Shown: positions 12,045 through 21,035 of the stretch, piece after piece
Layout of the letters: each line of letters opens with the position of its first letter
Position numbering within the stretch: position 1 is the first letter of the stretch
Origin: Heterodera schachtii
Lineage: Eukaryota > Nematoda > Chromadorea > Rhabditida > Heteroderidae
NCBI GenBank assembly: GCA_023374025.1
Contig: SIJG01000019.1
Span: forward strand, 1-64,000
Direction: 5' to 3'
DNA: 64,000 bases
Translations under genes and position numbers: made by a program
The notes under the pieces: model-generated
Told to the model about the DNA's origin: nothing
The model's database searches: none
The model's input: only the letters and a program-made list of their open reading frames with translations

Positions 12045-12271
12045 CTATATATATTTCAGGCTCAATTTTCTATATATATTATTTTCTTTGTGTACTTTTA
12101 ATAGCTAAGAATTTATTTTATTCAAAAATGGGCCTAAGCACGATAATATATAAAATTTGATTATTTTTCACCACAAAAACTTAAATATTTAAATGCCTAT
12201 TTAATTTCAAATGAATTCGACAGTGGATGATTTCGTCAGTGAATTCGTATTTAAAAAAATGCTTAATTCAA

Positions 12272-14226
12272 TTTAAAAGTGCAAATGGTATGCACAGGCC
12301 CGAAAATATTCAAGCGGATCACGGTTTCCAATGTCCTGGAAAAGAGCATTTAAATTGTTGTCTTGTCTGACATATTTCCCCTTTCTTGCTGCGTGCGGCC
12401 CCCTTATTCCATCAGCAGGCGCAATCTGATAATCAATTTTCGCTGAGACCACATCTCATCTTCTTCAATCATTTTCCGGACAAAACCGCTGAGTCGCTGA
12501 TTTCCTTTAAGATTGGCATTCCAAATGGCATGCCAGCCTTCAAGGCTGTTATTCGTGCGTGAAAGTCCAAGTGCCAAACGGTCTGTCATGTTCCACAATT
12601 GTATTGGAAAAAGTGCATCCCGGTGTGCCAGATTCAATGCTTCAACCCGTTCACGGATCCAACCGTCGGCAGCCGCACCCATATTACCGCCCGCTTGATC
12701 GACAAGCGGTTCTTCGTTTTCAATGACATGGCGAGGGCCAATCCATGTCATTAGAAAATAAAGAATCAATTCTAAGCGAAAAAATGAATGAAAACAAAGA
12801 ACAATAAGGAAATTTTACAGGAGTTAATCATAATTAGGGATCGGATTCTTAAGGGTGAAAAATCGCGAATTCATAAATTTTAAAATTTAATTAGACAAAA
12901 CATAACCCTGTAGCTCAGCTGTCGGATTGAGGGTTGACACCACAATGCAAAAGTAGTTATAAACAAGGTCAATAGGTACAAATGCCAATGCTTGCAATGA
13001 CCTACGGTGAAATCAGGCTACTCATACACAAACAAATTTTACAAGCGAATTTATCCCATTTATTTTTTTATAACAGTGTTTTGACTATTTATAATACCGT
13101 CCTAGCCCTGACCTAATGCTTCGTTGGAACTCAATTTCCTGAAGATATTGGGTGTGCAGGTTTTGGAGCCTTTGGATTCGGCGGTAAATTGCCTGCCCAA
13201 AGTGAAAAAGGCAGCCATTTTGAATTGCATTTGGAAAAACAATTCGAGCAGAATGAATGTCTGCCGCTTCAAAGTCACTCATTAGCCTTTGCGGCGACCA
13301 ATTGTTGCCAATGCTGTCTCTGATTGTCTCAAAGAAACGTACATATGTTGCCGCCTCCTTATTTGGCAATAGCTCATAAACGCATGGGACTGAACAATGG
13401 TCGATGATTGCGCTCATTGTGTACAACTGAGCAAATCCCCGCGGGCATGACTTTAACGGTTAAAAAAACAGCAATTAAAGAAAATGGTAATTTTTTACTT
13501 CAAATGTGCCATCAATGGCACATTCGGTATTGTATTGACGTAGGATTTCGAGAGCATGCGCTGAGCAGAAGACAATCATCCGATGTCCATTTAAAATTTG
13601 GTTGAAAATGACCCGATTTTGAAGAGCATTGGGAATGACAATATTTTCAATTGGCAAAGCATCAAGACCAACATCACCGACCTTTTAATTTTAGTTATTA
13701 AATTTAGTTATTTAAAAAAATTTTATTTTAACCATTTACACTAAAATACACCTCTTCGTGATGCTTTCTTTTTGCTATGTTGAAATTATTTCGCATGTTT
13801 ACGGCGCTTGGTGCGTTTACACGCACATCGACCGGAAGTTCAGCCCGAACATTTCGGACAATGTTTCGACTGGTTGTCGGAAAATCACTTCGAGCCTCTT
13901 GGCGAATTTGCTCATTTGCCTGTCTTATCTATACCAAAAATAGATGGTTTGCTTTTTTGGTTTACATTGAGTTGGCCAAAAACTGCGGCATGGTTGTGGT
14001 CGGCTGACATGCGACCCATCTTGTAACGACTTCCATTTGCATCGACGTGCCACGCCATTTGAACACAAGCTCGCCCAGAACAGTAAGGGGAACGTTTTGG
14101 GCATTTCCAGTATTCCCAGCCTTGCTCGATTCGAGAGTCGCTCTCATAAGCATATTCGAACCCAAGTCGAGAAAGGAGAATTTTGCCACGGTTGGATTTC
14201 GCTTCTTCAAATCGTACAAGAGCCAT
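12272..14226 (-). CDS. MULE transposase with FLYWCH zinc finger (multi-exon)
   Basis: On the minus strand the first exon (14,226 to about 13,951) contains a FLYWCH-type finger: FEYAY, EYWKC, a C at SPYCSGRACV, and the closing DHNHAAVFG. A linker exon follows (about 13,930-13,750, QANEQIRQEARSDFP). Then come VGDVGLDALPIENIVIPNAL and DGTFE (about 13,680-13,485), and an exon at 13,442-13,085 with the MULE core: FAQLYTMSAIIDHCSVPCVY, LLPNKEAATYVRFF, MSDFEAADI, NGCLFHFGQAIYRR. A small exon carries LAFVPIDLVYNYF (about 13,010-12,896), and the last has YFLMTWIG and RTNNSLEGWHAIWN (12,790 on). Introns are 37-50 nt or longer. The C-terminal text (GPHAARKGKYVR) continues in another frame from about 12,445, a one-base frameshift. 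The element was probably autonomous recently. Confidence 0.8.
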
Positions 14227-14532
14227 TTTTGGTTGCAGAAAACAAATGAATTTTCATATCGTTCATTTTTATGCATTGCAAAAACTAGATAAGGACTAAA
14301 CAAATATGCAAATAGGCACTCGAGAACGCATGGGAACGATGGCGAGATAAGAAGTTGGAGAAGTAAATTTACTAATAATATTCAACAGTTTTAAAGTACA
14401 ATTTCTTTTTATGTAAATCATTTATTAAAGTACAAATAATCACTTATTTTATCTAGAGTTACCATAGGCAAAAAGCGATAAATACTGTATTAAAGAATTT
14501 GATAAAAATGAAAATATTTTAATTTTATGAAT

Positions 14533-14709
14533 CCACTGACGAAAATATTCACTGCCGAATTAGCACACTGACGAAAAAAATGGAAAACAGCAAAATAAAT
14601 AAAAATAGTACACTGACGAAAATGCTCACTGACGAAATTATCCGCTGACGAAAATCACTGACGAAATCGTTCACTGACGAAAATGCTTACTGACGAAAAA
14701 GTATAGCAC
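14533..14709 (-). repeat. MULE terminal inverted repeat, right
   Basis: Reverse complement of the left end, read as repeated CACTGACGAA units. The variant CACTGCCGAA unit sits at the mirrored position, showing that the two ends were copied as a whole. Confidence 0.85.
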
Positions 14710-14710
14710 C

Positions 14711-14718
14711 GTAACAAA
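14711..14718. repeat. MULE target-site duplication, right copy
   Basis: GTAACAAA lies immediately after the right inverted end and is identical to 11,856-11,863. The host exon continues from here. Confidence 0.8.
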
Positions 14719-15757
14719 ATAGCAGATGAATTTGAAGAATATGAACGGACAGAATGCCAAAAATACCGAAAATATTTAGACATTTTATACGAATATTTGT
14801 ACAGAGAATACGTCGGAATTCCAACAATGAAACCAAAATTCATATTTAAACAATATGATCCCATGGTTTTTGGACTGCCAATGAAATAAATGATGACAAA
14901 CATTTGATAATTATTAATTCAAAATTCGATCATCAATGGAAATGGGTGCGACTTAACATTAAATGAAAATTATATAAATTCAAAATTTAGACTGATGATG
15001 TACTATTTTCGGAATTTGTCAAAGGATTAGCGACAAATTCAGCGAAATTTTTAAAAATGGCTAATGAATATTCAAACATAAATAACAAATCCATCTTGGC
15101 CTTATGTATTTGATGCGAGAGAATTGGCAATGCGACAAAATTAAGGAGAAATTTGAAGAATATGAACGGACAGAATGCAAAAAATATCGCAAATATTTGC
15201 ACATTTTGTACGAATATTTATTCCGTCTATATGTAGAAGGTTTTATTTTAAATTAAAGATTTTAAACATTGAAAATATATTTAAGGTAAAAGCAGTGAAA
15301 AGGCCCATAAATTATCAGCAGTTAAGCCAATCTTTGCGTATAGTTACAGAGGTCATCAATTGGAAATAATTTACTTCATCAAAACCCTGAATGATATTTC
15401 GAAATGTTTTTGGGAAGCGGAGGATACATTGATGGAAAACAAAAATTGTCGGAAGACTGTTTTAGTAAATGAGATAGAATTGAATTATGAAATTAAAGAG
15501 GAAGAAATTTGGTTGAATAAATTTAAACAAAATGAAGCCAATCTTCGACAAGAATTTGAGGAAAAAATGGAAAAAATGTATGAAAAAATGAAACAAAATG
15601 CCAAGGAAGAAAAGGTAAAATTGGAAAAAGCAATTGAAAATGCAGCAGGTTTTTATGAAAAACAACGTCTGAGATCTGAATATAATGCCAAATTTGGCAC
15701 TTTCGATTCGTCACCATTTGCATAATTTATTTTGTTGCACAAAACCAGTGCTTATTA

Positions 15758-17743
15758 TTAGATCATTTCCAATTTCTTATTTTTAGGCATTTCAATAGCA
15801 TTGGGGGTTAGTTAAACTAACAAATATTTTACTAAATTCTAATATTTTTTCAATTTTGGATTAAATTAAATTTAGATATGCTATTGAAATGCCCTCTTTT
15901 TCATTAAGCATGTTTCGTCTTCATTCTCCTATTTATTTTTCGATTTATTTTGCAATTTTTCTTTTCAATTATCACTTTATATTCTTTCTGTCTACACTTT
16001 TGCTTTTCCTTTCACAGTTATAAATTTCATTAATTATATTAAAATAAAATTTGATTTCATTTCAAAATTTTCATTTCATTTTTCAAAACAGAACATTCTA
16101 AAAAATTCGACTGTCTCAAGTGATCGTCGTTTATTGACTAAAATAATAAATTTTGTGATCATGTGACAGAAATTACTTTAAAACTATCGGATTAAGCCCA
16201 ATTGTAAATCGGGTAAAGTGTTTTCTTTCCCGGATGATAGAATTTTTAAAAAATTGTTCCTATATTTTTAAGGAATTTACTAATTATGAAATGGCACAAT
16301 GTCAAACGAACCGCAAATATTTACACAATTTATATGCATAAATTTCGACTCTATGTTAAGGTTTATTCAAATATTTATTGCTCTCTCTCTCTCTCTCTTC
16401 CTTTTTTTCACTTTCACTTTCATTCTCTCATGCTTCGTCTCTCTTCCTTCTCTCTCTCTCTCTCTCTCTCGTTCTCTCCCTTTTTTCTCTTTCTTTCTTT
16501 ATTTCTTCGTCTCTTATTTTCTCTATTTCTCTCTCTCCTCTTTTCTTTCTCTCTTTTACCGCGGACTGACACTTGCGGACGGACATTTTTGGACAATTTT
16601 GGGAAAAAAATAAAAAATTACCTTAAAAAACATTTAAAAAAAATTTTCTAAATACATGGAATGGAAAATTTGGCCTAATTTCAGACACAAGGAAAAAGTT
16701 CCGGAATAAAATTTATTTTTATAGTTTCAAAATAACAGAGATATATAAGTGCTGGACACCAGCTGCAGGATTCCGATTTAGACATCCGATTCCCGATATT
16801 TTTGGTCCTCGGAATTCCGATTTCCCTTTCCGAAAATTTTTGGGGCCTCGGAAGGCTATGCTTATTGAACCATAGAGCAAGATTTATCTAGTGTTCTTCC
16901 CCGGTTCTCTGGGAAAGAAAAGTCGGGGAGTAGATAGCAAATCCCCCAACAAGACTTGTGTGGTATTAGTGACTCTTTGACCCTTTATTTGGTTGATTGT
17001 ATTTTTTGGCATAATGTTTATTTGAATTCGACCCAAATATATATATATGTTTTCTTCAGTTGCAGTTGGTGAATTTTGTTGCTTGTGGTAATTTTAGGCG
17101 TTTTATTGGTCGCCGATTGATTTGTGTTTTTATTATTTTGTCGTGGACTGATTTTATTTATTTTGGATTGTCTTTTAATTATTTGTTGCATAAATTTATT
17201 TTGTTTGGTGTTTCATTTTAAAAGCAGGTGTTTGCCAATTTTAAATTCATTAAAAATATAGGAACAATTTTTTAAAAATTCTATCATCCGGGAAAGAAAA
17301 CACTTTACCCGATTTACAATTGGGCTTAATCCGATATTTTTAAAGTAATTTCTGTCACATGATCACAAAATTTATTATTTTAGTCAATAAACGACGATCA
17401 CTTGAGATAGTTGAATTTTTTAGAATGTTCTGCTTTGAAAAATGAAACCAAATTTTATTTTAATATAATTAATGAAATTTATAACTGTGAAAGGAAAAGC
17501 AAAAGTGTAGACAGAAAGAATATAAAGTGATAATTGAAAAGAAAAATTGCAAAATAAATCGAAAAATAAATAGGAGAATGAAGACAGAAACATGCTTAAT
17601 GAAAAATAGGGCATTTCAATAGCATATCTAAATTTAATTTAATCCAAAATTGAAAAAATCTTAGAATTTAATAAAATTTGTTAGCTTAACTAACCCCCAA
17701 TGCTATTGAAATGCCTAAAAATAAGAAATTGGAAATGATCTAA
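15758..17743. mobile_element. Large inverted-repeat element (about 0.5-kb arms)
   Basis: 15,758 to about 16,275 is the near-identical reverse complement of about 17,248-17,743. The outer ends read TTAGATCATTTCCAATTTCT. The inner ends read ATAGGAACAATTTTTTAAAA on the right, facing its mirror near 16,250. Landmarks on both arms are the GATCGTCGTTTATTGAC block and the CACTTTACCCGATTTACAAT block. The spacer (16,280-17,245) holds a CT microsatellite and no transposase. The arm text also occurs singly at 5,420-5,670 as the downstream flank of a secreted-family copy, so the arms contain gene-flank DNA. It may be a foldback element or an inverted duplication. Confidence 0.75.
16379..16556 (+). repeat. 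CT-rich microsatellite (TCTC/CTTT)n
   Basis: A pyrimidine-only-like tract built from CTCTCT, TTTC and CTTT units. It creates spurious open frames in all three forward frames, rich in Ser, Leu and Phe, which should not be read as proteins. It lies in the spacer of the inverted-repeat element. Confidence 0.8.
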
Positions 17744-17878
17744 TTTTCAAAATTTTTTGTTTGTGTTTTGCTTTGTGTTTTTGCATGCAATTTTTACAAT
17801 TTACGCACCAGAATAATTCTGATTATTCCGGAACAATATTCTGACTGAAAATTCTGGAAAATTCAGAATTGTTCTGAA

Positions 17879-17946
17879 AAAAAAAATAAATTAAATAAAT
17901 TAAATTAAATTAAATTAAACTTAATAAAATAAAATAAAATAAAATA
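17879..17946 (+). repeat. AAATT/AAAAT microsatellite
   Basis: Repeated AAATTAAATTAAATT followed by AAAATAAAATAAAATA, running directly into a G-rich tract. Confidence 0.7.
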
Positions 17947-17972
17947 GGGGAGGGGGGCGGGGCGGGGTCGGG
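17947..17972 (+). other. G-quadruplex-capable tract
   Basis: Four or more runs of at least three G separated by one or two bases (GGGGAGGGGGGCGGGGCGGG). This fits the classical G4 pattern and stands out in a region that is otherwise strongly AT-rich. A GGCGCGAAGCGCC mini-hairpin follows at about 17,975. Confidence 0.5.
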
Positions 17973-18435
17973 TGGCGCGAAGCGCCCTCCAAATTAAATT
18001 GATTGCTAATTACACCCCCCCCCCCATTTGCAGTACATATTGGAGCAGTTGAGGCAGTTTAACAAATGCATTTTTAACGCAAAAACAAAACATTCCATTT
18101 TTCAAATACATTTTTAACGCAAAACAAAAACAAAACGCCACGCCAATTCAAACAATGGCAGATATATACATACACACACTCAACTTTAGTATATAGGATT
18201 TTGTTACCTTTTGGCGTTTTTCTTCATTATTTTGTTGGTATTTTTTATATTTCTTTAGAGCAATAAACAAAATTAGTGCAATTTTCGAATAATTTTGCCT
18301 AAACTTTAAATTTTCATCTGCTTTTCTTCTAAATACTTTTTAATAAATAAAATTCAAATTCCTCAACGGATGCAAAATGTCAACAGCCAGCCAAAACAAA
18401 CAACAGAAAAACACCGGAAAAATGCCAAAAAACAG

Positions 18436-18625
18436 CGGATTTGGCAAATCCTACTGATGATCAACTAATTTTTTATTTATTACATCGTTCTTTAATATGT
18501 AAATAATTATATTAATTAGATTTGGCTAATCCTACTGATGATCAACTAATTTTTTATTTATTATATCGTTCTTTAATATGATAAATAATTATATTAAGTA
18601 GATTTGGATAATCCTACTGATGATT
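18436..18625 (+). promoter_or_regulatory. Palindrome array upstream of copy 5
   Basis: Three units at about 18,436, 18,515 and 18,595, with period near 80. Each has the GATTTGGMTAATCCTACTGA core followed by TGATCAACTAATTTTTTATT. The last unit ends about 90 bases before the ATG at 18,712. It is the tightest and most regular of the three arrays and precedes the best-preserved gene of the family. Treated as a candidate promoter element from position and conservation only. Confidence 0.5.
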
Positions 18626-18711
18626 ATTATTTCAAAATTAGTTTTTTGCTTCGTTTATAAGGCTTCCATTTTCATTTTCATAATTACTTTACTTCATTAA
18701 GGGAAAATAGA

Positions 18712-20164
18712 ATGTTCTATTCTTTTTTTAAAATTCCGTTCCTTATTATTATTCATCATTTTTTAATTCATCTTTCAAATGCTATTCCATCGGTGAGTTA
18801 ATTATGTAATTAAATGATGAAATCATTGGATTATTTAGGTCGATGACAAAATGCTAATTGCATTTATGAAAGGTCACCAAGAAACGCAAATTAGTGAATA
18901 TTCAAAACAAAAATATGAGGCACACCTTGGCATTATATTTTATATGAGAAAGAATTGGCAATGCGAGAAAATTGCTGATGAATTTGACGAATATGAACGG
19001 ACAGAATGCCAAAAATATCGCAAATATTTGGACATTTTGTACGAATATTTGTACAGAGAATACGTCGGAATTCCAACAGTGAAACCAAAATTTGTATTTA
19101 AAAAACAAATTGAAATTGATGGGCCAATAATTTATGCGGTGGATTGTTTCGTCAGAATTTCAGCATTTTATTTTATAACAAGGATGGGACAACAAAATGA
19201 ATATAAATTAAAGAATATATTCATTATGAATGTAAATTTTGAACCAAAATTGTTGAATGAGGAGCGATTAAATTATGAAATAGAATTAGAAAATGAATCA
19301 AAATTGCCAATTAATGAAATGATTTTGGAATTGGCAATTCAATCAGCGGATGAATGGCAAACAAATGAATCTTTAAATGGAATATTACCAAAAAATTTTG
19401 ACAAAAATTTGGAGCAAATGCTTAAAAAAGTGGTAGAAAATTGGAAAATAAAATATCCATGGCTTAAAATAAATGAAGACTACCATAAAATAATAGTGGA
19501 ATCACAATTCAATGATAGATATACATGGGTAAGTTTTTAATTATATAAAAATTATTTCAATGAATTTTTATTTGAATTACTCAAAATTTAGACAGAAGAT
19601 GCTGTATTTTGTGAATTTGTCAAAAGACGGACGATAAATCTTGAGAAATTTGCTAGACTTTCTGAAAGATATATTGACCAAAGATTTGTGCATCTTTTAC
19701 CTGTCAACCTTGGCTTTGTGTATTTGATGAGAGAGAATTGGCACTGTGACAAAATTGAAAACGAATTTCAAGAAAAATGCCAAAAATATCGCAAATATTT
19801 GCACATTTTTTACGAATTTTTGTTCAGACTTTATGTTGAAGGTTTGACAATTATTAATTAGAAATATTTGATTTTTAATAATAAATATTATTTTTAAGGT
19901 AAAAATGCTGAATTGACTTATCATTTGCCGGCGGTGAAGCCAATATTTACGGGTCATCATGAAAACCGTATTAGCTTAACTGATTTTTTAAAACATATGG
20001 ACAAAATTTCAAAAAATTTTTTCTACAAAAATGAAAGTGAAATAAAATATAAAATTAAATTGCAAAATGAGGAAGAATTAAATTATGAAATAAAAGAGGA
20101 TAAAAGTGGGATAGATCCATCAAGAACTGGAATAGAAAAAAAAATTGCCAAACTTCGAAAGTAA
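18712..20164 (+). CDS. Secreted two-module protein, copy 5 (best-preserved)
   Basis: Four exons: 18,712-18,792, 18,839-19,528, 19,592-19,841 and 19,899-20,164, all with GT-AG introns of 46-63 nt and consistent phases, giving about 428 residues. Residues 1-27 are a signal peptide (MFYSFFKIPFLIIIHHFLI, then LSNAIPS). Module 1 follows: KYEAHLGIIFYMRKNWQC, YRKYLDILYEYLYREYVG, TVKPKF, LLNEERLNYEIELEN, EWQTNESL. Module 2 repeats this pattern: LGFVYLMRENWHC, YRKYLHIFYEFLFRLYVEG, AVKPIF, LQNEEELNYEIKED. The frame stops at TAA 20,162 where paralogs have Glu or Gln. The readable remainder continues to an FGTFDSSPFS end at about 20,260, so the charged coiled-coil tail is lost unless the stop is an error. 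The family is not recognised. Secretion is inferred; a pharyngeal-gland effector is possible but unproven. Confidence 0.7.
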
Positions 20165-20574
20165 TTTGAACCAAAAATGGAAAATTTCAAAAAAAAAATA
20201 GTTCTGAATCTTGTCTATAATCACGAATTTGGCACTTTCGATTCGTCGCCATTTTCATAAATTTTTTGGTTACCCGCAAAATACGGGCTCTTCTGCTGAT
20301 CATTTCATATTTTCTATTCATTTTTCATTTAGAATTTTATTCTGTCATTCTTTCTAATTTTTAATATTTTTGTAGTTTTCTTTATATTTTTCTTTTAAAA
20401 TTGCTATTTTAGTATAATTTATTTTGATAAAATAGTTTTTAAATTTTCTCTAGCGACACATTTTAAGAACAAATGATAATTTTGAATGCTAAGCTAATAT
20501 GAAAATAAAGCAAGAAAACCCTATTTTCACAATTTATCAGAAACAAATAAAAAATCAAAAATTCATAACTTTTA

Positions 20575-21035
20575 CCGGATGTGGTGACCGACAGGATTAA
20601 TCCCGCAAAATCCCTTAAATTAAAAAAATGCGGGATTGCGGACTGGGATCCTGCAAAATCTCGTACGGTATCTCATACCATTAGCCAAATTTGGCAGCAC
20701 TTTCAATTACTCGACATTCGGAGAAGATTAAGAAAAAGAACATGGGAATGTATTTGATGACAAACAAAATATGTATTTAAAAACGAAATTTAAAAAAAAA
20801 TATATATAAAAATAGTCAAAAAATGAAAATTTGTTAAAAATTCAAAAGAAAATATTAAAAAGAGCACCAAAGGACTCAACAGTATCACCATTTAGAGACT
20901 TGGAACTTAAAAAATTAAGCATTTTGTGGCACCTAATCCCACAGAATCAAACCTGCAAAAACAAGCAATTCACGCATTTATGAAAAAATTCGGGTTTACG
21001 AATGGATCCCGCAAATCCGGCACGGTGCCCTTAAA
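20575..21035. repeat. Possible word-reiterating insert (CCCGCAAAATCCC type)
   Basis: Near the start: GGATGTGGTGACCGACAGG, AATCCCGCAAAATCCC and ATGCGGGATTGCGGACTGGG. Near the end: GGATCCCGCAAATCCGGCAC and GGTGCCC. These repeat one GC-containing word in both orientations in an AT-rich setting. No gene was seen. Boundaries are approximate. Confidence 0.35.

Larger units (their letters stand above)
11864..14710 (-). mobile_element. MULE DNA transposon with TTCGTCAGTG-rich TIRs
   Basis: Inverted ends of about 178 bp (11,865-12,044 and 14,533-14,709) are near-perfect reverse complements. Each contains several tandem copies of TTCGTCAGTG. The element is bracketed by the 8-bp direct repeat GTAACAAA (11,856-11,863 and 14,711-14,718). 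Removing the element and one repeat rejoins the interrupted family exon in frame (WQCNKIADEF). Mutator-like elements typically make 8-10 bp duplications, so ends, target duplication and encoded transposase agree. The transposase is on the minus strand. Confidence 0.9.
11580..15725 (+). pseudogene. Secreted two-module family, copy 4, split by a MULE
   Basis: Exon 1 (11,580-11,660) encodes a signal peptide ending in PFSNANPS. Exon 2 starts at 11,714 (VDDKMLIAFMKGH), and a one-base loss near 11,752 puts a TGA in frame. At 11,863 the text WQCNK is interrupted by the MULE and resumes at 14,711 with NKIADEFEEYERTEC, YRKYLDILYEYLYREYVG and a truncated module 1 end. Module 2 (from about 15,055) has a deletion before NWQCDKIKEKFEE, then YRKYLHILYEYLFRLYVEG. 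An intron (about 15,240-15,287) leads to the SAVKPIF segment, VKTLN-like text and a charged Glu/Lys coiled-coil tail ending FGTFDSSPFA at 15,725. That end is the best view of the family's natural C terminus. Confidence 0.7.

Noticed and set aside
16286..16651. Overlapping long open frames in three forward frames
   Set aside because: They are translations of a CT-rich microsatellite (Ser/Leu/Phe repeats) with no independent support.
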